From the NCBI GenBank assembly GCA_947175485.1, contig CAMWMZ010000001.1, positions 27,335-91,334 on the forward strand: 64,000 nt of DNA, written 5' to 3'. Both the position numbers and the translations under genes were made by a program. Below are positions 16,712 to 24,838 of the stretch, piece after piece. Under the pieces are notes generated by a model. That model ran no database searches and had not been told where the DNA came from. It worked only from the letters and a program-made list of their open reading frames with translations. Within the stretch, counting starts at the first letter, position 1, and every line of letters starts with the position of its first letter. The stretch comes from an uncultured Clostridia bacterium. GTDB lineage: Bacteria > Bacillota > Clostridia > Christensenellales > Borkfalkiaceae.

Positions 16712-17200
16712 ATGTCAAAGAAGAAAAAAATTATTATCATGTCCTCACTTGTATTTTTACTTGCGCTGACCGCCGTTTTAAACGTGCTTCTTGCCACAAA
16801 CGTGATTGCTTCAGGCGATAATTCCGCTGTAACGACGTCGAATTATTTCACAACGTTCCGTTCTGAAAGAACAACGACGAGAAGTGAAGAACTCGTACAG
16901 CTTGACAGCGTAATTGCCCTTTATGAAGAGGGCAGCGAAAAGTATCAGGAAGCAGTTGACCTCAAACTTAAAATAGTTGAAATGATGGAAAACGAACTTC
17001 TTCTTGAAACTCTTATTAAGTCACGCGGATTTACCGACGCGGTTGTATCGATTGGTATGGATTCCAATAACGTGAACGTTTTCGTAAATTCAAGCGAGCT
17101 CGATTATAATACGGCGCTTTCTATATACACAATGCTTAAAGACGAAGTAGGCGTAGCCCCCGGCAGCATAATAATTTTGCCCGTTTATTCACAAGTTTAA
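16712..17200 (+). CDS. spoIIIAH: Stage III sporulation protein SpoIIIAH
   Basis: 162 residues: N-terminal TM helix (about 6-30) and a YscJ/FliF-like domain that in Bacillus binds forespore SpoIIQ across the septum. The soluble part includes LLETLIKSRGFTDAVV and LKDEVGVAPGSIIILPVYS. SD aaggag lies 6 nt before the ATG. Last gene of the operon. Confidence 0.94.
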   Translation: MSKKKKIIIMSSLVFLLALTAVLNVLLATNVIASGDNSAVTTSNYFTTFRSERTTTRSEELVQLDSVIALYEEGSEKYQEAVDLKLKIVEMMENELLLETLIKSRGFTDAVVSIGMDSNNVNVFVNSSELDYNTALSIYTMLKDEVGVAPGSIIILPVYSQV

Positions 17201-17208
17201 CGAAATAT

Positions 17209-17237
17209 TTGCAAAATTTCCGAATATGTGTTATACT
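17209..17237 (+). promoter_or_regulatory. Sigma-A promoter of the asp23-like gene
   Basis: TTGCAA 17209-17214, 17 nt, TATACT 17232-17237, then SD aaggaga and ATG 17257. Confidence 0.7.
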
Positions 17238-17256
17238 ACCTTTAAGGAGATAGATT

Positions 17257-17592
17257 ATGGCACACATAAGGCACGACCCTACGGCTACCCAAAAGGGTAA
17301 AATAACTTATAACTCGAATATAGTAAGCGGCATTGTTGCATTGGCTATATCCGAAGTCGAAGGGGTTTCGCTTTTAAATAATAAGAACAAGGGCGTTAAG
17401 CTTAATTTTGAAAAGCAGGGTATAGTCGCCGATATAAGCGTAAAGGTTGACAGTACGTGTAACGTTTCTTCACTGGCTTACAAAATTCAGCAGTCGATAA
17501 AACATAATGTGGAATCGATGACTAAATATCAGGTGGCAAAAGTTGACGTTCATATTCAAGACGTTAACTTTCAAGACAATCCGGCAATATAA
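17257..17592 (+). CDS. Asp23/Gls24 family protein (YqhY-like)
   Basis: 111-residue soluble protein of the Asp23/Gls24 family, with the typical IVSGIVALAISEVEGVSLL start and the VDVHIQDVNF end. In Firmicutes a member of this family usually stands before nusB (YqhY), where it has been linked to control of fatty-acid synthesis; here the accBC genes that often precede it are missing. Own promoter and terminator. Confidence 0.9.
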   Translation: MAHIRHDPTATQKGKITYNSNIVSGIVALAISEVEGVSLLNNKNKGVKLNFEKQGIVADISVKVDSTCNVSSLAYKIQQSIKHNVESMTKYQVAKVDVHIQDVNFQDNPAI

Positions 17593-17597
17593 TTAAA

Positions 17598-17630
17598 AAT
17601 ATTCCCTTATATTTTAAGGGAATATTTTGT
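17598..17630 (+). terminator. Hairpin terminator after asp23-like gene
   Basis: Perfect stem aaatattccctta / taagggaatattt with short AT loop, followed by TTTTG; the T tract is short, so read-through into nusB is possible and no other nusB promoter was seen. Confidence 0.7.
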
Positions 17631-17649
17631 ATGTTAAACAGGTAATTTT

Positions 17650-18039
17650 ATGAGAACTAAAGCAAGAGAAGCAGTATTCCAGATCGTTTTCGCGTCGCAA
17701 TTCGGCGGTGCGGATAACGGACTTAAATCAGTGCTCTATAAAAAGGAAAAACTTACGGACGACGATATTGCTTACGCCGATAACGTTTTATCGCTTATAT
17801 GCGAACATAGGGAGGAGTTTACCGATATTATCGATAAGCGTTCAACCGCTTTCCCCGAATCGGGGTTATTTCCCGCGGATAAAAGCATTTTATTGGTTGC
17901 GCTTGCCGAAATGCTTTATATCGGCGATATTCCGCGGGCAGTATCGATTAACGAGGCGGCTAATATAGCTTCAACTTATTCTTCTGAAAAGAGCGCTTCG
18001 TTTATAAGCGGTATACTTTCTGAGGTAAATAAAAATTAA
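17650..18039 (+). CDS. nusB: Transcription antitermination factor NusB
   Basis: 129-residue all-helical NusB. With NusE (S10) it binds boxA RNA and supports antitermination, mainly in rRNA operons. Start RTKAREAVFQIVFA and the late motif PRAVSINEAANIASTYSSEKSASFISGIL are typical. It is followed by folD with a 1-nt TAATG overlap. Confidence 0.94.
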   Translation: MRTKAREAVFQIVFASQFGGADNGLKSVLYKKEKLTDDDIAYADNVLSLICEHREEFTDIIDKRSTAFPESGLFPADKSILLVALAEMLYIGDIPRAVSINEAANIASTYSSEKSASFISGILSEVNKN

Positions 18040-18884
18040 TGTACACTTTGTTAGACGGAAAAGCCGTTTCCGCCAAATTGCGCGGACAAATTAAAATTAA
18101 TGTAGATAAATATAAAAAAGCAACCGGTAACGATATAGGGCTTGCCGTAGTTATGGTCGGTGAAAATCCGGCTTCGGCTATTTATGTTCGAAATAAAATT
18201 AAGGCGTGTGAAGAAGTAGGCATAAAATCTTATGCGTATTATCTAAAAGAAAATACAAGCCAGTCCGATGTGGAAAATTTGGTTTGCTGTCTTGCCGAAG
18301 ATAAAAAAGTAAACGGAATACTTGTGCAGTTGCCTTTGCCGAAGCATTTAAACGAGGAAAAGATTTTAAGCTTAATTCCCGCGGTAAAAGATGTTGACGG
18401 ATTTTCTTTGGAAAATACGGGAAAACTTTGTTTGGGTGTAAATTGTCTTGCCGCTTGTACTCCGCATGGCGTGATGAAAATACTTGAAGAATACAAAATA
18501 GACGTAAAGGGTAAACGGGCTGTGGTAGTCGGTCGTTCAAATATCGTAGGCAAGCCGATGGCTATGTTGCTTTTGAATGCAGACGCTACCGTTACGGTAT
18601 GTCACAGTAGAACGCAAAATCTTCAAGAAGAATGTAAAAACGCCGATATTTTAGTAGCGGCAATAGGAAAGCCTAAATTTATAAAAAGCCAAATGATAAA
18701 AGACGGCGCGATTGTTATCGACGTGGGAATGAACCGTGATGAAAACGGTAAATTATGCGGAGACGTGGACTTTGATAACATAAAAGATAAATGCTCTTAT
18801 ATTACTCCGGTCCCCGGCGGGGTCGGTCCTATGACTATAACAATGCTTATGTATAATACTTTGCAGTCGGCTGAAAGGGAATAA
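18039..18884 (+). CDS. folD: Methylenetetrahydrofolate dehydrogenase/cyclohydrolase FolD
   Basis: Bifunctional one-carbon enzyme (281 residues) interconverting methylene- and formyl-tetrahydrofolate with NADP. Visible motifs: YVRNKIKACEEVGI with the catalytic Lys, VQLPLPKHL, the nucleotide-binding VVVGRSNIVGKPMA, and PGGVGPMTITMLMYNT. The exonuclease VII genes xseA/xseB, commonly between folD and ispA, are absent; ispA starts 2 nt after the stop. Confidence 0.96.
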   Translation: MYTLLDGKAVSAKLRGQIKINVDKYKKATGNDIGLAVVMVGENPASAIYVRNKIKACEEVGIKSYAYYLKENTSQSDVENLVCCLAEDKKVNGILVQLPLPKHLNEEKILSLIPAVKDVDGFSLENTGKLCLGVNCLAACTPHGVMKILEEYKIDVKGKRAVVVGRSNIVGKPMAMLLLNADATVTVCHSRTQNLQEECKNADILVAAIGKPKFIKSQMIKDGAIVIDVGMNRDENGKLCGDVDFDNIKDKCSYITPVPGGVGPMTITMLMYNTLQSAERE

Positions 18885-18886
18885 CG

Positions 18887-19762
18887 TTGGAATTTAAAGA
18901 AAAGTACAATTTTTATCTCAAAGAATTTGAACGAATTTTGGAATGCTTTTGCAATGAAATTAATTGCAGACCGGAGATATTGGGTGACAGTCTTAAATAT
19001 AGCTTGTTACTCGGGGGGAAACGTATACGTCCCGTATTAACCTTTGCGACAGCCGATTTGCTTGGGTTAGAAAGGCGCAAAGCGGTAAATTTTGCACTTG
19101 CGATAGAGTTAATTCATACCTATTCACTGATTCATGATGATTTGCCGGAAATGGATAACGACGATTTCAGACGCGGAAAACCTTCTAATCACAAGGTTTT
19201 TGGTGCGGGGAACGCTGTTTTGGCCGGTGACGGACTTTTAAATACGGCGTATTCGGTTTTGCTTAAAGAATGTAAAAACGGTGCCGAGTATATTTCGGCG
19301 GCGCAATTTATTTGCGATTGTGCAGGCATTTACGGAATGATTGCAGGGCAATCCGCCGATCTTTTGCATGAACACGAAACGAGTTTTAATGAAGCCACGT
19401 TGAACTTTATTTATGAAAATAAAACTGGTAAGCTTCTCATGTCTTCGGTTGTTGTTCCGTCTATACTAAACGGCGGAAGATGCTATTCGGAATTAAAGAC
19501 CTTTGGCAGGGACTTAGGCTTGTTGTTTCAGATTACCGATGATATTTTAGACGTTGAGGGGGAATTCCGTTCGCTCGGAAAGAGTATAGGAAAGGATGAA
19601 GCGGAAGGAAAATATACTTCCGTAAGTCTTTACGGGCTTGACGGTGCTAAGCTTCGCGCAGATGTCCTTGCACAAAGATGCAGGGCTGTTCTGGAGGGAA
19701 TTGACGGCGACAGGGAATTTATGTTGCAGTTGGTTGATTACGTTCGTTCCCGAAAAAATTGA
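18887..19762 (+). CDS. ispA: Polyprenyl synthetase (farnesyl diphosphate synthase type)
   Basis: 291-residue trans-isoprenyl diphosphate synthase that condenses IPP with allylic diphosphates, giving precursors for undecaprenyl and quinone-type lipids. The first Asp-rich motif is HDDLPEMDNDDFRRG, the second is FQITDDILDVEG, and GGKRIRP is near the N-terminus. It starts with TTG at 18887, preceded by SD aaaggg at a good distance. It lies directly upstream of the OLE-type RNA and two genes before dxs, so isoprenoid genes flank the RNA. Confidence 0.94.
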   Translation: MEFKEKYNFYLKEFERILECFCNEINCRPEILGDSLKYSLLLGGKRIRPVLTFATADLLGLERRKAVNFALAIELIHTYSLIHDDLPEMDNDDFRRGKPSNHKVFGAGNAVLAGDGLLNTAYSVLLKECKNGAEYISAAQFICDCAGIYGMIAGQSADLLHEHETSFNEATLNFIYENKTGKLLMSSVVVPSILNGGRCYSELKTFGRDLGLLFQITDDILDVEGEFRSLGKSIGKDEAEGKYTSVSLYGLDGAKLRADVLAQRCRAVLEGIDGDREFMLQLVDYVRSRKN

Positions 19763-19768
19763 AAAGTA

Positions 19769-19797
19769 TTGACATTTTGACGCGTATATGTTATAAT
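19769..19797 (+). promoter_or_regulatory. Sigma-A promoter of the OLE-type RNA
   Basis: TTGACA 19769-19774, 17 nt, TATAAT 19792-19797: the strongest promoter match in the window. Predicted start near 19804. Confidence 0.85.
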
Positions 19798-19803
19798 TTT
19801 AGC

Positions 19804-20400
19804 AAACTTGTATAGTGGTGCAGTATTCTAGTCAATTTCCACTGAAACGAAGACGGGGGTAAAATACCGTTAAAGGGCATATCGATGAAGTTTCTGGTGT
19901 TTGCTTGCTTTGCCAAAAGTGGGTGAATGCTGGGAGTAAAGGTGTATGGGAGCTAGGTAACGGCATACCGCAGCCCTCCCCATTCACCGTGGAGGCGCGC
20001 AGCCTTAAACGGAGGCGCGTATAAACCTGCTATCAGGCGAAAGCTTGGTACAGAGTAGCCTGCCTTGAGTGAAAACAGCGGATAACGGAACACGGTTTAT
20101 TTCGTTCGGCCGGACGAAAGCAACCTATTGCCGTTTGAAATTGATTTTTGCAAAAGAGGATTAGCTCATTGAAAATTGTCAAGGAAAGCTTCTAGACTGT
20201 CTTTATATTAGAGATTAAGGTGTGGACTAAGTGGTGATTCGGTTATGCTTTGCATTCGCGCCCTTAAAAGGAAACTGCTTCTTCGGCGACGGGAAGTGGG
20301 CGTTGAGGGAAATCCTACCGAACCTAAGCCGCAAAGTTTATTTAATATAAACCACTATATTTGTTTTTATTACGCACGAGAAGAAGTGCGTATTATTTTT
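19804..20400 (+). ncRNA. ole: OLE RNA (ornate, large, extremophilic) candidate
   Basis: A 600-nt noncoding stretch with a very strong promoter at its 5' side and an intrinsic terminator at its 3' side. TATAGTGGT (19811-19819) is fully complementary to ACCACTATA (20351-20359), closing the molecule over 530 nt. Inside, GGTGAATG (19922-19929) pairs with CATTCACC (19981-19988), continued by GGGAG / CTCCC and an inner GTATG / CATAC stem; TTCGTTCG..CGGACGAA (20101-20118) forms another hairpin. OLE RNA is known to sit among nusB, folD, ispA, dxs and recN, upstream of oapA, exactly as here. In other species its RNP is membrane-bound and linked to stress tolerance. It lacks tmRNA and RNase P landmarks. 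Identity rests mainly on context; no covariance search was possible. Confidence 0.82.
20371..20400 (+). terminator. Intrinsic terminator of the OLE-type RNA
   Basis: 7-bp GC-rich stem tacgcac / gtgcgta, 8-nt loop, then ttattttt. The ATG of the next gene follows 5 nt after the T run. Confidence 0.8.
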
Positions 20401-20405
20401 AAATT

Positions 20406-21026
20406 ATGGATACTGATACACAAAGATTGCAAACAAAAAAAGAAAACAAGGAAGAGCCGCCAAGTCGCGGCGTAAAAAAGAAAAAACACAAAAAAAAGCA
20501 TAAGTACGCTTGGTTAACGTGGGGAATTACTGTATTCTTCATATCGTTTGCCTTGACCGTGCTTTTTAGTTTTTTAACGGAAATTGCGGTAAAAGACAGC
20601 GCGGCGTTCGTTTGCGTTATGGTTTTATTCGTATTGCTGATATTAAATATCGGTTGTGATTTGCTTGCGAACGCGATTATGTCGTGCAGTCCCGAAGCGT
20701 ATCACGCAATGGCTTCCAAGAAAATCAAGGGGGCAAAGCGTGCAGTGGTTTTTTGCCGTAATGCAAGTAAGCTTTCAAGCATTTTTGCAGACGTAATAGG
20801 AGATATTTGCGGAATTGTAAGCGGTGCCGCAGGTGCGGCGCTTGCCGTTCATCTTGCTTTTAACGGCACAACGGGACAGCTTATCGCTTCTATAGGAGTA
20901 AGTGCGGTAATAGGCGCGTTAACTGTAGGAGGCAAGGCGCTTTTTAAGCACTTTGCCGTGACTTTCAATAAACAGATAGTATTCGGCTTTGCCAGATTTA
21001 CTACCTTCTTTATAAAGGAAAGGTAA
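20406..21026 (+). CDS. oapA: OLE-associated membrane protein OapA candidate
   Basis: 206 residues: a very basic N-terminus (KKKKHKKKHK, about 25-35), then four hydrophobic segments (about 40-65, 70-95, 135-155, 160-180). The conserved-looking loop SKKIKGAKRAVVF and the stretch FADVIGDICGIVSGAAGAAL resemble the DUF21-like membrane domain. In OLE-bearing bacteria a protein of this size and topology is encoded right after the RNA and binds it at the membrane. The basic tail suits RNA contact (inference). No Shine-Dalgarno is visible and the ATG is immediately behind the RNA terminator. It is adjacent to dxs with no gap. Confidence 0.8.
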   Translation: MDTDTQRLQTKKENKEEPPSRGVKKKKHKKKHKYAWLTWGITVFFISFALTVLFSFLTEIAVKDSAAFVCVMVLFVLLILNIGCDLLANAIMSCSPEAYHAMASKKIKGAKRAVVFCRNASKLSSIFADVIGDICGIVSGAAGAALAVHLAFNGTTGQLIASIGVSAVIGALTVGGKALFKHFAVTFNKQIVFGFARFTTFFIKER

Positions 21027-22757
21027 ATGCTTGAAAATATAACGGGTGCGCAGCTCAAAAAAATGACTTTGAAAGAGCTTTTGGCTCTTTGCGAGGAAGC
21101 GAGAGAAATTATTACACGAACCGTTTTAAAAAACGGCGGACATTTGTCTTCCAACCTCGGAACGGTCGAGCTTTCTGTTGCGCTTAATTATGTATTTGAT
21201 TTTCCTAAGGATAAGCTTGTTTTTGATGTCGGGCATCAGTGCTATACTCATAAACTGCTTACGGGAAGATATTTCGAATTCGATACCATTAGGCAGAAAG
21301 GCGGAATATCAGGCTTTCCAAAGAGAGCGGAGAGCGAATATGATTGCTATAATGTTGGGCACGCGGGGACTTCGGTTTCCGCGGCTTTAGGTATTGCAAA
21401 AGCAAGAGATATTAACGGCGAAAATTTCAACGTTATTGCATTAATCGGCGACGGTTCGTTTAATAACGGGCTGATTTATGAGGCTTTTAACAGCTTAAGA
21501 CTTCTTAATACTAATATTTTACTTATTTTAAATGATAACGGAATGTCTATTGCTCCGACGGTTGGCAGCATGCACGAGTATCTGGAAATCTTAAGCGAGG
21601 ATATTACACAAAAACATAAAAAAGACCGTCATGCAAAAATTTTTGAAAGATTCGGTTTCGAATATGACGGCGTTTACGACGGTAACGACCTTGAAAAAAT
21701 GATTTCAAAACTTGAGGAAATCAAGGAAAAACTTAAAACGCAATCTGTTATTTTGCATGTTTTGACAAAAAAAGGTAAGGGATATTCGTTTTGTGAAGAA
21801 AATCCCGAGGTTACACACGGCATAACCAATTCTACGGAAAAGGTTGATGAATATTCTGAAATTTTAGGTAAAACGTTAACCCGCCTTGCTGAAAAGGATA
21901 AAAGAATAGTTGCCGTTACTGCGGCGATGACGTCGAGTCTTGGGCTTTCGGAATTTTTTGAAAAATATCCTGACCGTTCGGTTGACGTTGGTATATGCGA
22001 AGAACACGCTGCGATTTTATGTGCATCGATGGCGACGGAAGGATTAAAGCCCTATTACGCGGTTTATTCTACTTTTTTGCAAAGATCGTTTGACGAAATA
22101 ATAATAGATATTTGCAGCCAGAATTTACCTGTGACGCTTTGCATTGACCGTGCCGGGATTTCCGGTTCTGACGGCGAAACGCATCAGGGCGTTTTTGATT
22201 TGTCTTTTTTGAGTTTTATACCAAATTTGACTATTGCCGTACCGAAAGATATAAGCGAATTTGAAAAAATGCTTGAATTCAGTGCTGAATTTAACGCCCC
22301 CTTAGCGATAAGGTATCCGCGCTCGGGTAATAAGATTTTTAATAAAAGAGACGAAATATTATGCGGTCAATGGGAGAAATTAACCGAGGGTGACGGAAAG
22401 TATGCTTTAATCGCTTGCGGTGAAAGGGCGATAAACTGTGCTTTAAATGCAGAAAGTTTATTGCGTGAAAAAGGAGTGCGTCTTTCGGTTATCAACGCTT
22501 GTTTTGTGAAGCCAATGGATACGGAAACGCTTGATAGCTTAAAGGAAAAATTTATTTTAACCGTTGAAGATAATATGCTTATCGGCGGTTTAGGTTCTTT
22601 AATAAACACTTATTTTTCGGCGGAAAATAAAATAATTAAGAATTTCGCATATGCGGATGACTTTATTCCGCAAGGCGGGGTATCCGAGCTTATGGAAGAA
22701 TTAGGATTAAGCGCGGAGAAAATCGTTGATTATATTTTAACAAATGAGAATAGATAA
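21027..22757 (+). CDS. dxs: 1-deoxy-D-xylulose-5-phosphate synthase
   Basis: Thiamine-diphosphate enzyme joining pyruvate and glyceraldehyde 3-phosphate, first step of the MEP isoprenoid pathway. Motifs: HLSSNLGTVEL, FDVGHQCYTHKLLTGR, TPP site GDGSFNNGLIYEAF...NDNGMS, the pyrimidine-domain GICEEHA, and C-terminal VEDNMLIGGLGS. At 576 residues it is a little shorter than the usual 620 or so. Its ATG follows the upstream stop directly, and it overlaps tlyA by 14 nt. Confidence 0.96.
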   Translation: MLENITGAQLKKMTLKELLALCEEAREIITRTVLKNGGHLSSNLGTVELSVALNYVFDFPKDKLVFDVGHQCYTHKLLTGRYFEFDTIRQKGGISGFPKRAESEYDCYNVGHAGTSVSAALGIAKARDINGENFNVIALIGDGSFNNGLIYEAFNSLRLLNTNILLILNDNGMSIAPTVGSMHEYLEILSEDITQKHKKDRHAKIFERFGFEYDGVYDGNDLEKMISKLEEIKEKLKTQSVILHVLTKKGKGYSFCEENPEVTHGITNSTEKVDEYSEILGKTLTRLAEKDKRIVAVTAAMTSSLGLSEFFEKYPDRSVDVGICEEHAAILCASMATEGLKPYYAVYSTFLQRSFDEIIIDICSQNLPVTLCIDRAGISGSDGETHQGVFDLSFLSFIPNLTIAVPKDISEFEKMLEFSAEFNAPLAIRYPRSGNKIFNKRDEILCGQWEKLTEGDGKYALIACGERAINCALNAESLLREKGVRLSVINACFVKPMDTETLDSLKEKFILTVEDNMLIGGLGSLINTYFSAENKIIKNFAYADDFIPQGGVSELMEELGLSAEKIVDYILTNENR

Positions 22758-23499
22758 GTATTTGGCGGATAGCTTTGGCTCGCGCACCAAAGCCGCGGCA
22801 GCCGTCGAAAAAGGGCTTGTAACCGTTAACGGTAAGATTGTGTCCGCGGCTTACGAGGTGAAGGATTGCGACGAAATCAAAATAGAAAAGGCAGAGCAGT
22901 CGTTTGTTTCTGCGGGCGGGTTTAAGCTTCAGAAAGCATTGAAAGACTTTGATTTTTGCGTGTCGGATAAAATTTTTGCCGATATAGGTGCCAGTACCGG
23001 CGGGTTTACTGATTGTCTGCTGCAGAACGGCGCAAAAAAGGTTTATTGTATTGACGTCGGCGAAAGCCAGTTGGATAAAAGTTTATTTAGTAAAAATATC
23101 ATTGTAATAGATAATTTTAACGCAAGAAATCTCACTGCTGATTTATTTTCGGAAAAGCTTGACGGCGTTGTGGTTGATGTTAGTTTTATATCTTTGACTT
23201 ACATTTTGGGCGCTGTTGCGGAAGTGCTTGAAAACGGTAAACACGTTATTGCGCTTATAAAACCTCAGTTTGAGTGCGAAAACAGGTCGGTTGGTAAAAA
23301 TGGGATAGTGAAAGATAAAAAGACGCATGAAAAAATTATTAAAAAGATTTATGATTTTGCGGTTTCGGTAGGACTTGCGCCTTGCGGTATAACTAATGCG
23401 CCCATAATCAAAGGTAAAAATATTGAATATGTTGCTTTATTTGAAAAGGGAGCAACCCCTATAAATTTGCAATATTTATTAAAAAACGTCGTTTTATAA
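22744..23499 (+). CDS. tlyA: TlyA family rRNA 2'-O-methyltransferase
   Basis: 251 residues: an N-terminal S4 RNA-binding domain (MRIDKYLADSFGSRTKA) and a Rossmann SAM-methyltransferase domain with FADIGASTGGFTDCLL, VDVSFISLTYIL and LIKPQFE. TlyA enzymes 2'-O-methylate rRNA cytidines. The stop codon lies inside the terminator hairpin. Confidence 0.93.
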   Translation: MRIDKYLADSFGSRTKAAAAVEKGLVTVNGKIVSAAYEVKDCDEIKIEKAEQSFVSAGGFKLQKALKDFDFCVSDKIFADIGASTGGFTDCLLQNGAKKVYCIDVGESQLDKSLFSKNIIVIDNFNARNLTADLFSEKLDGVVVDVSFISLTYILGAVAEVLENGKHVIALIKPQFECENRSVGKNGIVKDKKTHEKIIKKIYDFAVSVGLAPCGITNAPIIKGKNIEYVALFEKGATPINLQYLLKNVVL

Positions 23500-23510
23500 C
23501 GACGTTTTTT
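23481..23510 (+). terminator. Intrinsic terminator after tlyA
   Basis: Perfect 13-bp stem aaaaaacgtcgtt / aacgacgtttttt with TTAT loop, overlapping the tlyA stop codon. Confidence 0.88.
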
Positions 23511-23541
23511 GTATATTAATAAAAAATATTCATAAAAATCC

Positions 23542-23570
23542 TTGCATTTTTGAATAAATGCGGTTATAAT
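23542..23570 (+). promoter_or_regulatory. Promoter of nadK
   Basis: TTGCAT 23542-23547, 17 nt, TATAAT 23565-23570. Only 9 nt separate the -10 from the nadK ATG, so the mRNA should be nearly leaderless. Confidence 0.7.
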
Positions 23571-23579
23571 ACATTTAAT

Positions 23580-24383
23580 ATGAATGTGGGGATATATTTA
23601 AATAAAAGATATTTCTCTGACGAAAAGATATATACCGAAACAATCAGCCGAGTTTTTGGAGGGCTTTGCAAAACGGTCAACGGCTTTAAAGATCTTAACG
23701 GGCTTGACGTTTTGTTTGTATTGGGCGGTGACGGTACGATACTTTCTGTCGCCTCAGAATGTGCGAAACGCGGAGTTAAAATTATCGGTATAAATTACGG
23801 ACATATGGGTTTTTTGTCGGAATTTGAACCGGACAAGCTTGATGACGCCGTGAGATTGGTTAAAGGCGGAGAATTTATTACGCAGAGCCGAAGTATGCTC
23901 GATATTGTTTGCGGAGATAAAAAATATCTTGCCTTGAACGACGTTGTAATTCAACGTAACACCAGCGGAACGGATTTTACAAATACGGTAAGTGTTCACG
24001 CGGAAATAGACGGTACAACTGTTGATAATTTTTCTTCGGACGGAATAATCGTTTCAACGCCTACGGGATCGACGGCATATTCGCTGGCTGCGGGCGGTTC
24101 TGTTTTAACACCGGATATTTCGGCTTTTATTCTGACGCCGATTTGCGCTCATTCGCTTCATTCCCGTCCGGTTGTTTTTAGCGATGATTCGGTTTTGAAA
24201 ATATCTCCGGTAAATGCGGTTTCTCCGCTTGCGCTTATCGTTGACGGTAAAGCGGTAGGGAAAGTGCAGATTGGGGATGAAGTTATCATAACAAAGTCTG
24301 AACATACTGTTGATTTTATTACGAAAGACGATAAGAATTTTTTCAGTAAATTATTAATTAAGTTAAATATTTGGAGCAAATAA
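23580..24383 (+). CDS. nadK: NAD kinase
   Basis: 267 residues; phosphorylates NAD to NADP. The hallmark motifs are present: GGDGTILSVA, NYGHMGFLSEFE, LNDVVIQR and DGIIVSTPTGSTAYSLAAGG. The start is placed at ATG 23580, since the open frame upstream runs through the promoter. No Shine-Dalgarno precedes it. argR follows after 2 nt. Confidence 0.95.
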   Translation: MNVGIYLNKRYFSDEKIYTETISRVFGGLCKTVNGFKDLNGLDVLFVLGGDGTILSVASECAKRGVKIIGINYGHMGFLSEFEPDKLDDAVRLVKGGEFITQSRSMLDIVCGDKKYLALNDVVIQRNTSGTDFTNTVSVHAEIDGTTVDNFSSDGIIVSTPTGSTAYSLAAGGSVLTPDISAFILTPICAHSLHSRPVVFSDDSVLKISPVNAVSPLALIVDGKAVGKVQIGDEVIITKSEHTVDFITKDDKNFFSKLLIKLNIWSK

Positions 24384-24385
24384 AA

Positions 24386-24838
24386 ATGCAAAGATCATTG
24401 AGACAACAAAAAATTCTTGAAATTATCGCAACTAAAGAAATCGATACGCAGGAAGAGCTTTGCGAAGAACTCAATAAAGCTAATTTTAACGTAACGCAGG
24501 CTACTATTTCGCGTGACGTTAAAGATTTGAAGCTTTATAAGGTTGCCGGTACTTCAAAAAAATATAAATATGCAAGTTTTGACAGCTACGTGGATAGTGT
24601 TACGAACAGAATGACAAACCTTTTTAAAGGTTGTGTTTTGGGTATACGTGCGGCAAACAATCTTATTTTGGTTAAAACTATGCGCGGCAACGGATCTACG
24701 GTCGGTGTTTTCGTGGATTCGCTTAATATTGAGGATATAATAGGAAGCGTTGCGGGCGACGATACGCTTTTAATAGTTGTTGACAGTAACGATCACACTC
24801 AGACTGTTGTTGACATTCTTAAAGAATATTTGAGCTGA
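24386..24838 (+). CDS. argR: Arginine repressor ArgR/AhrC
   Basis: 150 residues: N-terminal winged helix (SLRQQKILEIIATKEIDTQEEL, then TQATISRDVKDLKLYKV) and C-terminal hexamerisation/arginine domain with SVAGDDTLLIV. It represses arginine synthesis genes when arginine binds. No arginine genes are in the window; it sits at its usual place before recN. ATG 24386 has SD ggag 9 nt upstream. TGATG overlap with recN. Confidence 0.94.
   Translation: MQRSLRQQKILEIIATKEIDTQEELCEELNKANFNVTQATISRDVKDLKLYKVAGTSKKYKYASFDSYVDSVTNRMTNLFKGCVLGIRAANNLILVKTMRGNGSTVGVFVDSLNIEDIIGSVAGDDTLLIVVDSNDHTQTVVDILKEYLS

Noticed and set aside
19804..20400. RNase P RNA or tmRNA as identity of the large RNA
   Set aside because: The conserved RNase P core and the tRNA-like ends and tag frame of tmRNA are not present; gene context fits OLE.
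20245..20475. 76-residue open frame inside the structured RNA
   Set aside because: It runs through the 3' part of the RNA, its terminator and the oapA start, with no ribosome binding site or family resemblance.
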